Origin: Cristatella mucedo | Taxonomy: Eukaryota; Bryozoa; Phylactolaemata; Cristatellidae | Length of the DNA: 64,000 nucleotides | Direction of reading: 5' to 3' | NCBI GenBank assembly: GCA_009760855.2 | Contig: WPIO01000107.1 | Span: 499,001-563,000, forward strand | Part shown: positions 37,422 through 47,562 of the stretch, piece after piece | Layout of the letters: every line of letters begins with the position of its first letter | How positions within the stretch are numbered: the first letter of the stretch is position 1 | Position numbers and translations under genes: made by a program | The notes under the pieces: model-generated | Database searches by the model: none | Told to the model about the DNA's origin: nothing | What the model saw: the letters and a program-made list of their open reading frames with translations, nothing else

Positions 37422-37656
37422 CATTCGAATCTAAATAATAATGTATCTCAAGAACAAACATTAAAAATAAAGCTGTCAATTTTAAAAATCTACTAAATAA
37501 AACCTTAGAATATGATCATAACACAGGGCTGATGTAAGCAAGTGTTTGTTTTGCACAGACTTTCAAAGTTTATCGTATCGTAGTTTCGTTGGTTTAAAAA
37601 TTGAATCCAGCTAAGAGAAATCTGTCTTTACTGTATGACTTTCTTGCAACTTCAAG

Positions 37657-38049
37657 GTGACAACAATGACTCAGCAGAGACTTCGGAATACCACGACATT
37701 CGCCTTTGCACCATCCATCGATGGCACGGTCAGGAGGGTTTTGGCTATAAGATGCAATACTCGGACGACTGGGTGGAGGTTCGCGTTTCCGAGCTGACCT
37801 ACGACTCTTCAGCTGTCCACGCGGGGCTCTACATAGGAGATCGTATCGTTGAAGTGGACGGCATTCAGGTGTGCAAGAAAAATAGTCAGGAAGTATCTCA
37901 GAGAATTAGATCGGCCACAAGCAGAGAAATATCGCTTCTGGTTGCCAATGAAAGGACATACTGGTATTATCGCTCACGAGAGTTGCTCATGCTTCCCTGC
38001 TCACCATTTACCGTAATTTCAGAGGGACCTTTGGTTAGCTCTGACTACG
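37657..38049 (+). CDS. PDZ/exon-array gene, exon 2: PDZ2
   Basis: A phase 1-1 exon of 393 nt between a CTTCAAG acceptor and a GTAAGT donor. It encodes an acidic lead-in (NNDSAETSEYHD) and a PDZ domain, IRLCTIHRW to LLVANERTYWYY. The loop is EGFGYKM, followed by SSAVHAGLYIGDRIVEVDGI. The extension ends ISEGPLVSSDY. The alpha-B1 position is Ser. The open frame extends beyond both splice sites, so the exon limits rest on splice signals and phase agreement with exons 1 and 3. Confidence 0.85.
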
Positions 38050-39137
38050 GTAAGTTTTCCTATCGTTTTCTGTCGCAGTTTGCATTGTTTAATAGTAAAC
38101 GTAAACATGCCTGAGGTTAGACTGAGACGATTAGCCTTGATCGGACAAAAAAACATTACTCAGGTTTAGCTAGATATTAGATTTGACAAGTTTGAATACA
38201 TCAGCACTGCTGCTTAAGGCTACTTAAAAGCAAGGGCGACATTATTTTCTGATGCCTTAAGAAACCTTTTCTTCTTAACAATTTTATCTTTTATTTCGCA
38301 AATATTAACGGAAATAATACAAGTACTTTGGAAAGCCCCTCAAGATTATACTGCTGCACTTCACACGTGTAACTATGTGATCGGTCTATTAATCAAATCA
38401 GTATACAGACGAAAAAAACAGTATTCTCATGCAAGCAGCAGTTATATGCTAGTAGCACAGGTAAGCACGTAAGGAATGTACTAGGAAACTAGGTGAAACT
38501 GGAGAAGCCACACTTTGAATATCGAATGCAAGCATCAATGTATCAGGGCCAAAATATTTCGTCTCGACTGATACTTCATCTCTAAACTCATAGTTGTTTC
38601 TGGCAATCACAAAATTTACAAATGTTATAATAATTTTTTGTATTTAATACAAATCATCTTCCATTAAAGAGCGGGCTGCTACGACAGAGGAAGATAATAG
38701 GGCTACGAGACGAAAGATAGTGGCAAAAGTGCAAAAATTTACACCGGCAAAATCCAGATTTAACATTGAAAGCAGAGGCGCTGCCTGGGCAGCCAAGCAG
38801 GTCGGGCTAACGGCGCGAAGCCCGCAGCTACTTGAATTCGTTATCGCCGACTGGCATTGCCCATTGCAGCGGCTACGGGTGATCCAGGGTGGCAAGACTT
38901 GCTTGCAAAGCATCGCGACAGAACTAGACCGTCGTATGCAAAGGAACAACACCAGAACCTGCCGCCTTCTTTGATATTTGAAGTCAAAATTCTTCTTGAA
39001 CCTTGTTTGTTAGTCTCAGTATGTTAATAGGCTTTAGTTAGCTTGATAGTGTTTACACTGACGCTGCTCTTAATTACGAAAGAGAGCAAAAGATTATTTT
39101 TCTGTAACAGTGTTCTGCCTATATTCTTATTGATTAG

Positions 39138-39551
39138 TCAAGGACGAACGTCTATCAACTTTAAGCAAGTCTCACGAGTCTGAAGTGAAACCCTGCAAAG
39201 GCATTCGCCTGTGTGTCATCCACAAATGGCCTGACGCCGAGAGCTTTGGCTTCAGCTTGCACTCACACAAAGGGAATTCCGAGCGATACATCAGGGACTT
39301 GGTTCCGAATTCTCCTGCTGCTCATTCTGGACTCCAAAACGGCGATCGGCTGCTAGAGGTCAATGCGATCAAGATTTGCACGGAAAACCTGAAGCAGGTT
39401 GCGGCCAGGATTATCTCCTCTGGTAACACTGTCTGCCTACTCGTAGTGGACAAGAAAACGGACGAGTACTACAAACAGCACCATATGACTCTGAGTTGCA
39501 ACATGCCTATTGCCGTCCTTATCGAAGGTCCATCTAAGAGACCGGATGCAG
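39138..39551 (+). CDS. PDZ/exon-array gene, exon 3: PDZ3
   Basis: A phase 1-1 exon of 414 nt after a TATTGATTAG acceptor, ending GATGCAG before a GTACAG donor. It encodes a linker (KDERLSTLSKSHESEVKPCK) and the PDZ domain most like NHERF: loop SFGFSLH, RYIRDLVPNSPAAHSGLQNGDRLLEVN spread over 39283-39363, and VCLLVVDKKTDEYYKQH. The extension ends LIEGPSKRPDA. The alpha-B1 residue is Leu. The three PDZ exons share domain, extension and phase, so they probably arose by exon duplication. Confidence 0.87.
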
Positions 39552-39660
39552 GTACAGTGGCTGAAAAATACACCTAGAAGGGTCTCTCTAGAACACCACT
39601 TGCTTAGAGCGCTGGGTCTCACTTCTCTCATAAAGCAATACATTAGCTGTTATATTTAAA

Positions 39661-39977
39661 GACCGTTGGCGACAGAAGCTATAGCTCTACAGGTCCAAGA
39701 CTATGGAAGCTTCCACAATTCTTACGCAACGGCAACTACTCTCCTACTGCCGACTATGGCTCATTCTTTTCAGCGGTCCTGAGCTGCTACTTCTATGTTT
39801 GACTCTGCTATGCTTTCCACTTTGTTTCGTGAGTCGAAGTCTGTTGGCTACAATGAGTACCGAAAGCCGCTTAGGCTGTAACTGCGCTATACAAAACTCT
39901 CCTGCGTGACACCCACCTGGTGTTTTTGACCTTGTGGAGTTACAGACGGAGATACATTACATTACATTCTACCTATT
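39661..39977 (+). mobile_element. L2-B 3' end inserted in intron 3
   Basis: Sense-strand copy of the last 300 bases of L2-B, ending in GGAGATACATTACATTACAT. The insertion stops about 12 bases before the CTATTGTACGTTGTAG acceptor of exon 4. Confidence 0.88.
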
Positions 39978-39988
39978 GTACGTTGTAG

Positions 39989-40074
39989 CATCCCACAACG
40001 TAGAAAACGATGTTGACGATGTTGTTGACGATGAAGCCACCGTACAGTTCAGTTATTCTAAGGACACATCTAAG
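39989..40074 (+). CDS. PDZ/exon-array gene, exon 4: acidic phase-switch exon
   Basis: 86 nt between ACGTTGTAG and GTAAAG. Entered in phase 1 it reads ASHNVENDVDDVVDDEATVQ and then FSYSKDTSK, with no stop, and leaves in phase 0. That is exactly the phase needed to join the PDZ exons (phase 1) to the repeat exons (phase 0). The peptide is strongly acidic and probably a flexible linker. Short exon with no homologue known to me, so the call rests on phase and splice sites. Confidence 0.6.
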
Positions 40075-40783
40075 GTAAAGATGGTATCGTAATCAAATTA
40101 ATTTGCAACAGTTTAAATACATTGCACAAATTTACATCAATCCAGTAAATGTATTAATTATTATAATTATTAAAATGTATTAATTGTTGAAAGTATCACC
40201 TTCACCAGCGGCCGATAAGACTTCTTAGACTGAACGACCCTCTGTGCCACAGGAAGAGATCAGAGATTCAATTGGATATGCTTATGAAAACAGCACAGTG
40301 TCCGGTATCATCATTGGCCCTTGGAGAGCACCTGAATAGAGACGTTGCATACGAAAAATTTAGAGACGTGATTGCTTAGCTCATATGCAAGGAGAGAGCT
40401 CTAGTAACTGAAGAGAATGAAGCACTTTTTGAATGTCATTATTTCTCTGCCGATAGCCATTTGGTAAGTGGTTATATCCAAGAGACCCGTGAAAGCTTGG
40501 CTTTTTTAGGGCCCGTGTTATTGCAACAGGTTTAACCGAATTGATTAGTTGTCCAGAGTCTCTAATTTTAACTAAAGACACTTCCAGATTTAATTACTAG
40601 CATTTCACAACGTTTTCTGCCGTGTTTCTGGTTTAAGAGAAAAGGCTTTAATGGCCTTTCAATATCGGCCCTGCAAGATGTCCCCGGTTTGTACCTCAGC
40701 TGTCTTAGTTTACGTGAAATTCTTCACGCGCGTTTTTTGCCAAATATCATGTAAAATAATCAATGATCGTTACTTGATTTCAG

Positions 40784-41011
40784 GAATGTCACCCTCTGAT
40801 GGTCAAAGATGAGTCTAAGCCTATAACGGTGCTCACGTCGACATTTCCGATCCCATCATTGGATGCTGACAAATCGGTGTCAGGAGCAGTCCTTCATTCG
40901 CATGAAGACAACTCAATCGAAGTAATTAGACAACGGGACGATGAACTGGTGGATGAAAAATTGGACGAACGTTATCCGCTCGCCTCGAACTATCGACAAA
41001 ATGCAATTCCG
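40784..41011 (+). CDS. PDZ/exon-array gene, exon 5: diverged repeat-domain exon
   Basis: A phase 0-0 exon of 228 nt, 76 codons, from ECHPLMVKDESKPITVLTST to YPLASNYRQNAIP, between a TTTCAG acceptor and a GTGGGT donor. It begins like the array exons (E-C-x-x-L-x-x-K, then VLT.(A/T)FP.(L/I)P.L) but diverges in the second half. It is the oldest-looking member of the family with an intact frame. Confidence 0.7.
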
Positions 41012-41119
41012 GTGGGTTTTCCGATTCCTTAGAAGTACGGATGTATTCGAAGCATGGTTGTGCATGTCACTACAAAAGAGAAAATGTGTATGCCAACACA
41101 CGTCTGTATTTCCCACCTG

Positions 41120-41154
41120 AACCACTAGGAATGTTTGACACATTCCTAGTGGTT
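41120..41154. repeat. perfect 15-bp hairpin
   Basis: AACCACTAGGAATGT and its exact complement around a 5-base loop, in the intron after exon 5. Confidence 0.95.
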
Positions 41155-41626
41155 GGGTAACACATTTAACAAATATTAACTCTTAATGGTTATATTAACA
41201 ATGCCTACCGTAAAGAAAGATGGAATAGCTGCAGTTTCAGCTTTATGAGTAGTCAAACATCATTTCAATAATATTATTTGTTTTTATTATTTTATGAGCC
41301 CAAAAGCATTAGGATCGTTCAGTGGAGCATGTTATTAAAAACTGATATATTATTTCTTAGCCGCCATCACTTTGACTGATATAATTTTGCATTGCTTATT
41401 TTTCACTGTTTCAGACTTTTAAATGTAATTCGCTGGTAAGGGTTGTGAAGGAATAGAGGCTTCAGTGCTAATATTGCTAAATGAGTTGTGATAGGCAAGC
41501 CAAGAGTTTCCATTAGCTTTGTATACACCTATCTAAAACTGAATCCATGAAACAAAACCTTATTAACACAAACGCTGTTTTAATATTGCATATGTTATTT
41601 TTATCACAAGAGTTACGCTATTGCAG

Positions 41627-41851
41627 GAATGGGACCCACTGATCGTGGAAGACGATCCTCAGCCGGAAGTCGTGCTTAAGTCAGCAGACCCGATCAAGTT
41701 GTTTAATGTTGAAGAAGAACTGTCTGGTGCATTCCTTTGTTCACATAAGGACGAATCCATTGAACAGGTTAGAAACCGCGATGCCCAGTAGCTTGCCAAT
41801 GTAAACCACAGTTTTCTTGCAGAGGTTAGGTCTTGAAAAATAGCCGCTCAG
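41627..41851 (+). pseudogene. decayed repeat-domain exon (exon 6) with in-frame stops
   Basis: After an ATTGCAG acceptor the frame reads EWDPLIVEDDPQPEVVLKSA..., parallel to exon 5 along its length. It meets TAG after codon 54 and TGA further on before a matching GTAAGA donor at 41852. An internal donor (CAG/GTTAGA at 41767) would give an intact 47-codon phase 0-0 exon. So either the exon is shortened, skipped, or dead. Confidence 0.6.
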
Positions 41852-42101
41852 GTAAGATTTCACTACCCAGATATCGATATGTTCTCTGCACGGAGTATGC
41901 AAGTTGAACTACTGTAGAAACAGCTCAGTAAGCATTTGTTGAGAACTTCACGGCAATGCAACAACTTGTACAGCCTATGACATTGGGTTGTAACATTGTT
42001 CCTTTATAATAAGTGGCTATGTTATTCTGAACTATGAAAAACAGGCTGTTGAATGAGCAAGCATGTTTACGTCTGGACGCAAACGATTTCCTTTCTTTTA
42101 G

Positions 42102-42320
42102 GAATGCGACTCACTGATTGCAAAAGACCAGCATCTGCCTGTAGTCGCGCTCACAGAGGCCTTCCCGAATTTACCGCTTGTTGCTCACGAAGAGTGGATT
42201 GGAAGACTCCTTCGTACTTCCGTTTTCGAATCAACTGATGGATTGGAGGAAGACCTAGAGTCTCACGCCGTTATCAGAGACACACCTCATGCCGTAAACT
42301 GTCTGCAGGTAGCAATTCGG
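42102..42320 (+). CDS. array exon 1 (diverged, intact)
   Basis: 73 codons, ECDSLIAKDQHLPVVALTEA through to NCLQVAIR. It differs from the array consensus at many positions (HEEWIGRLLRTSVFESTD, LEEDLESHAVIRDTPHAV), as expected for the edge of a homogenised array. Acidic domain of unknown function. Confidence 0.8.
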
Positions 42321-42450
42321 GTAAGTTATCATAACCTACAGTAATTGTGATACGTTAGTGGGACATAAGATTAGATTCGGGAGGTCGTCGGTTTAAATCA
42401 GTCGTAGCCAATCCTTTATTGCCTTATTAGCTTAAGTCGCTTTATTTTAG

Positions 42451-42669
42451 GAATGTGACTCGCTGATTGCAAAAGAACGGCGGCAGCCAGTAGTCGTACT
42501 CACAGATGCCTTTCCAACTTTACCGCTGGTTGCTGAAGAAGAGTGGATTGGAAAATTCCTTCGCTTTTACGATGTCAAGTCAACCGACGGATTGAAGGCA
42601 GACCTAGAGTCTGACTCCATCAACCGAGACATTCCTGGAGCCGTAAACTGTCTGCAGGTAGCAATTCGG
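42451..42669 (+). CDS. array exon 2 (I/F type, intact)
   Basis: 73-codon consensus domain: ECDSLIAKERRQPVVVLTDA, FPTLPLVAEEEWIGKFLRFY, then a tail ending NCLQVAIR. Differences: K in DVKSTDG and N in SINRDIPG. Confidence 0.85.
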
Positions 42670-42799
42670 GTAAGTTATCATAACCTACAGTAATTGTGAT
42701 ACGTTAGTGGGACATAGGATTAGATTCGGGAGGTCGTCGGTTTAAATCAGTCGTAGCCAATCCTTTATTGCCTTATTAGCTTGAGTCGCTTTATTTTAG

Positions 42800-43018
42800 G
42801 AATGTGACTCGCTGATTGCAAAAGAACGGCGGCAGCCAGTAGTCGTACTCACAGATGCCTTTCCAACTTTACCGCTGGTTGCTGAAGAAGAGTGGATTGG
42901 AAAATTCCTTCGCTTTTACGATGTCGAGTCAACCGACGGATTGAAGGCAGACCTAGAGTCTGACTCCATCATCCGAGACGTTCCTGGAGCCGTAAACTGT
43001 CTGCAGGTAGCAATTCGG
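42800..43018 (+). CDS. array exon 3 (I/F type, intact)
   Basis: Consensus with SIIRDVPG. First unit of the 2.45-kb block duplication; its partner is array exon 10. Confidence 0.85.
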
Positions 43019-43148
43019 GTAAGTTATCATAACCTACAGTAATTGTGATACGTTAGTGGGACATAGGATTAGATTCGGGAGGTCGTCGGTTTAAATCAGT
43101 CGTAGCCAATCCTTTATTGCCTTATTAGCTTGAGTCGCTTTATTTTAG

Positions 43149-43367
43149 GAATGTGACTCGCTGATTGCAAAAGAACGGCAGCAGCCATTAGTCGTACTTA
43201 CGGATGCCTTTCCAACTTTACCGCTGGTTGCTGAAGAAGAGTGGCTAGGAAAACTCCTTCGTTTATACGATGTCGAGTCAACCGACGGATTGAAGGCAGA
43301 CCTAGAGTCTGACTCCATCATTCGAGACATTCCTGGAGCCGTAAACTGCCTGCAGGTAGCAATTAGG
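43149..43367 (+). CDS. array exon 4 (L type, intact)
   Basis: Variant with ERQQPLVVLTD and EEEWLGKLLRLYD. Last codon AGG instead of CGG. Partner is array exon 11. Confidence 0.85.
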
Positions 43368-43498
43368 GTAAGTTATCATAACCTACAGTAATTGTGATAC
43401 GTTAGTGGGACATAGGATTAGATTCGGGAGGTCGTCGGGTTTAAATCAGTCGTAGCCAATCCTTAATTGCCTTATTAGCTTGAGTCGCTTTATTTTAG

Positions 43499-43717
43499 GA
43501 ATGTGACTCGCTGATTGCAAAAGAACGGCGGCAGCTAGTAGTCGTACTCACAGATGCCTTTCCAACTTTACCGCTGGTTGCTGAAGAAGAGTGGATTGGA
43601 AAATTCCTTCGCTTTTACGATGTCGAGTCAACCGACGGATTGAAGGCAGACCTAGAGTCTGATTCCATCATCCGAGACATTCCTGGAGCCGTAAACTGCC
43701 TGCAGGTAGCAATTCGG
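43499..43717 (+). CDS. array exon 5 (I/F type, intact)
   Basis: Carries RRQLVVVLTD (P to L), shared only with array exon 12. The preceding intron is one base longer. Confidence 0.85.
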
Positions 43718-43847
43718 GTAAGTTATCATAACCTACAGTAATTGTGATACGTTAGTGGGACATAAGATTAGATTCGGGAGGTCGTCGGTTTAAATCAGTC
43801 GTAGCCAATCCTTTATTGCCTTATTAGCTTGAGTCGCTTTATTTTAG

Positions 43848-44066
43848 GAATGTGACTCGCTGATTGCAAAAGAACGGCGGCAGCCAGTAGTCGTACTCAC
43901 CGATGCCTTTCCAACTTTACCGCTGGTTGCTGAAGAAGAGTGGATTGGAAAATTCCTTCGCTTTTACGATGTCGAGTCAACCGACGGATTGAAGGCAGAC
44001 CTAGAGTCTGACTCCATCATCCGAGACATTCCTGGAGCCGTAAACTGCCTGCAGGTAGCAATTCGG
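43848..44066 (+). CDS. array exon 6 (I/F type, intact)
   Basis: Consensus protein. Silent ACCGATGCC codon variant shared with array exon 13. Confidence 0.85.
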
Positions 44067-44196
44067 GTAAGTTATCATAATCTACAGTAATTGTGATACG
44101 TTAGTGGGACATAGGATTAGATTCGGGAGGTCGTCGGTTTAAATCAGTCGTAGCCAATCCTTTATTGCCTTATTAGCTTGAGTCGCTTTATTTTAG

Positions 44197-44417
44197 GAAT
44201 GTGACTCGCTGATTGCAGAAAAGAACGGCAGCAGCCATTAGTCGTACTTACGGATGCCTTTCCAACTTTACCGCTGGTTGCTGAAGAAGAGTGGCTAGGA
44301 AAACTCCTTCGTTTATACGATGTCGAGTCAACCGACGGATTGAAGGCAGACCTAGAGTCTGACTCCATCATCCGAGACATTCCTGGAGCCGTAAACTGCC
44401 TGCAGGTAGCAATTAGG
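44197..44417 (+). pseudogene. array exon 7 (L type) with +2 frameshift
   Basis: 221 nt: two extra bases after ATTGCA (GCAGAAAAGAACGG against GCAAAAGAACGG). In phase 0 the frame would meet TAG within 15 codons. Otherwise identical in type to exon 4. Confidence 0.8.
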
Positions 44418-44547
44418 GTAAGTTATCATAACCTACAGTAATTGTGATACGTTAGTGGGACATAGGATTAGATTCGGGAGGTCGTCGGTTTAAATCAGTC
44501 GTAGCCAATCCTTTATTGCCTTATTAGCTTGAGTCGCTTTATTTTAG

Positions 44548-44766
44548 GAATGTGACTCGCTGATTGCAAAAGAACGGCGGCAGCCAGTAGTCGTACTCAC
44601 AGATGCCTTTCCAACTTTACCGCTGGTTGCTGAAGAAGAGTGGATTGGAAAATTCCTTCGCTTTTACGATGTCGAGTCAACCGACGGATTGAAGGCAGAC
44701 CTAGAGTCTGATTCCATCATCCGAGACACTCCTGGAGCCGTAAACTGCCTGCAGGTAGCAATTCGG
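44548..44766 (+). CDS. array exon 8 (I/F type, intact)
   Basis: Carries IIRDTPG, shared with array exon 15. Its donor is followed by CATC instead of TATC. Confidence 0.85.
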
Positions 44767-44896
44767 GTAAGTCATCATAACCTACAGTAATTGTGATACG
44801 TTAGTGGGACATAAGATTAGATTCGGGAGGTCGTCGGTTTAAATCAGTCGTAGCCAATCCTTTATTGCCTTATTAGCTTGAGTCGCTTTATTTTAG

Positions 44897-45115
44897 GAAT
44901 GTGACTCGCTGATTGCAAAAGAACGGCGGCAGCCAGTAGTCGTACTCACAGATGCCTTTCCAACTTTACCGCTGGTTGCTGAAGAAGAGTGGATTGGAAA
45001 ATTCCTTCGCTTTTACGATGTCGAGTCAACCGACGGATTGAAGGCAGACCTAGAGTCTGACTCCATCATCCAAGACATTCCTGGAGCCGTAAACTGCCTG
45101 CAGGTAGCAATTCGG
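44897..45115 (+). CDS. array exon 9 (I/F type, intact)
   Basis: Carries IIQDIPG (R to Q), shared with array exon 16. Confidence 0.85.
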
Positions 45116-45245
45116 GTAAGTTATCATAACCTACAGTAATTGTGATACGTTAGTGGGACATAGGATTAGATTCGGGAGGTCGTCGGTTTAAATCAGTCGT
45201 AGCCAATCCTTTATTGCCTTATTAGCTTGAGTCGCTTTATTTTAG

Positions 45246-45464
45246 GAATGTGACTCGCTGATTGCAAAAGAACGGCGGCAGCCAGTAGTCGTACTCACAG
45301 ATGCCTTTCCAACTTTACCGCTGGTTGCTGAAGAAGAGTGGTTGGGAAAATTCCTTCGCTTTTACGATGTCGAGTCAACCGACGGATTGAAGGCAGACCT
45401 AGAGTCTGACTCCATCATCCGAGACGTTCCTGGAGCCGTAAACTGTCTGCAGGTAGCAATTCGG
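45246..45464 (+). CDS. array exon 10 (mixed type, intact)
   Basis: EEEWLGKFLRFYD is a mosaic of the two types. It has RDVPG like array exon 3, its partner in the block duplication. Confidence 0.85.
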
Positions 45465-45594
45465 GTAAGTTATCATAACCTACAGTAATTGTGATACGTT
45501 AGTGGGACATAGGATTAGATTCGGGAGGTCGTCGGTTTAAATCAGTCGTAGCCAATCCTTTATTGCCTTATTAGCTTGAGTCGCTTTATTTTAG

Positions 45595-45814
45595 GAATGT
45601 GACTCGCTGATTGCAAAAGAACGGGCAGCAGCCATTAGTCGTACTTACGGATGCCTTTCCAACTTTACCGCTGGTTGCTGAAGAAGAGTGGCTAGGAAAA
45701 CTCCTTCGTTTATACGATGTCGAGTCAACCGACGGATTGAAGGCAGACCTAGAGTCTGACTCCATCATTCGAGACATTCCTGGAGCCGTAAACTGCCTGC
45801 AGGTAGCAATTAGG
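45595..45814 (+). pseudogene. array exon 11 (L type) with +1 frameshift
   Basis: 220 nt: one extra G (AACGGGCAGCAG against AACGGCAGCAG). Entered in phase 0 it shifts frame and stops at TGA before the middle of the exon. Confidence 0.8.
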
Positions 45815-45944
45815 GTAAGTTATCATAACCTACAGTAATTGTGATACGTTAGTGGGACATAGGATTAGATTCGGGAGGTCGTCGGTTTAAATCAGTCGTA
45901 GCCAATCCTTAATTGCCTTATTAGCTTGAGTCGCTTTATTTTAG

Positions 45945-46163
45945 GAATGTGACTCGCTGATTGCAAAAGAACGACGGCAGCTAGTAGTCGTACTCACAGA
46001 TGCCTTTCCAACTTTACCGCTGGTTGCTGAAGAAGAGTGGATTGGAAAATTCCTTCGCTTTTACGATGTCGAGTCAACCGACGGATTGAAGGCAGACCTA
46101 GAGTCTGATTCCATCATCCGAGACATTCCTGGAGCCGTAAACTGCCTGCAGGTAGCAATTCGG
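45945..46163 (+). CDS. array exon 12 (I/F type, intact)
   Basis: RRQLVVVLTD as in array exon 5. CGA at the first Arg of RRQ. Confidence 0.85.
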
Positions 46164-46293
46164 GTAAGTTATCATAACCTACAGTAATTGTGATACGTTA
46201 GTGGGACATAAGATTAGATTCGGGAGGTCGTCGGTTTAAATCAGTCGTAGCCAATCCTTTATTGCCTTATTAGCTTGAGTCGCTTTATTTTAG

Positions 46294-46514
46294 GAATGTG
46301 ACTCGCTGATTGCAAAAAAGAACGGCGGCAGCCAGTAGTCGTACTCACCGATGCCTTTCCAACTTTACCGCTGGTTGCTGAAGAAGAGTGGATTGGAAAA
46401 TTCCTTCGCTTTTACGATGTCGAGTCAACCGACGGATTGAAGGCAGACCTAGAGTCTGACTCCATCATCCGAGACATTCCTGGAGCCGTAAACTGCCTGC
46501 AGGTAGCAATTCGG
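46294..46514 (+). pseudogene. array exon 13 (I/F type) with +2 frameshift
   Basis: 221 nt: six A where the consensus has four (ATTGCAAAAAAGAACGG). In phase 0 the frame meets TAG within 15 codons. Confidence 0.8.
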
Positions 46515-46645
46515 GTAAGTTATCATAATCTACAGTAATTGTGATACGTTAGTGGGACATAGGATTAGATTCGGGAGGTCGTCGGTTTTAAATCAGTCGT
46601 AGCCAATCCTTTATTGCCTTATTAGCTTGAGTCGCTTTATTTTAG

Positions 46646-46864
46646 GAATGTGACTCGCTGATTGCAAAAGAACGGCAGCAGCCATTAGTCGTACTTACGG
46701 ATGCCTTTCCAACTTTACCGCTGGTTGCTGAAGAAGAGTGGCTAGGAAAACTCCTTCGTTTATACGATGTCGAGTCAACCGACGGATTGAAGGCAGACCT
46801 AGAGTCTGACTCCATCATCCGAGACATTCCTGGAGCCGTAAACTGCCTGCAGGTAGCAATTAGG
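46646..46864 (+). CDS. array exon 14 (L type, intact)
   Basis: ERQQPLVVLTD, EEEWLGKLLRLYD, last codon AGG. It is the intact partner of the frameshifted exon 7. Confidence 0.85.
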
Positions 46865-46994
46865 GTAAGTTATCATAACCTACAGTAATTGTGATACGTT
46901 AGTGGGACATAGGATTAGATTCGGGAGGTCGTCGGTTTAAATCAGTCGTAGCCAATCCTTAATTGCCTTATTAGCTTGAGTCGCTTTATTTTAG

Positions 46995-47213
46995 GAATGT
47001 GACTCGCTGATTGCAAAAGAACGGCGGCAGCCAGTAGTCGTACTCACAGATGCCTTTCCAACTTTACCGCTGGTTGCTGAAGAAGAGTGGATTGGAAAAT
47101 TCCTTCGCTTTTACGATGTCGAGTCAACCGACGGATTGAAGGCAGACCTAGAGTCTGATTCCATCATCCGAGACACTCCTGGAGCCGTAAACTGCCTGCA
47201 GGTAGCAATTCGG
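46995..47213 (+). CDS. array exon 15 (I/F type, intact)
   Basis: Carries IIRDTPG as in array exon 8. Confidence 0.85.
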
Positions 47214-47343
47214 GTAAGTTATCATAACCTACAGTAATTGTGATACGTTAGTGGGACATAAGATTAGATTCGGGAGGTCGTCGGTTTAAATCAGTCGTAG
47301 CCAATCCTTTATTGCCTTATTAGCTTGAGTCGCTTTATTTTAG

Positions 47344-47562
47344 GAATGTGACTCGCTGATTGCAAAAGAACGGCGGCAGCCAGTAGTCGTACTCACAGAT
47401 GCCTTTCCAACTTTACCGCTGGTTGCTGAAGAAGAGTGGATTGGAAAATTCCTTCGCTTTTACGATGTCGAGTCAACCGACGGATTGAAGGCAGACCTAG
47501 AGTCTGACTCCATCATCCAAGACATTCCTGGAGCCGTAAACTGCCTGCAGGTAGCAATTCGG
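47344..47562 (+). CDS. array exon 16 (I/F type, intact)
   Basis: Carries IIQDIPG as in array exon 9. Last unit of the duplicated block. Confidence 0.85.

Noticed and set aside
38640-38980. Open frames on both strands in intron 2 of the PDZ gene
   Set aside because: No recognisable domain, and including them would break the phase match between PDZ exons 2 and 3.
40254-40340. Possible extra phase-0 exon after a GTGCCACAG acceptor (EEIRDSIGYAYENSTVSG...)
   Set aside because: Open for 28 codons then stops, with no usable donor before the stop; exon 4 joins exon 5 in phase without it.
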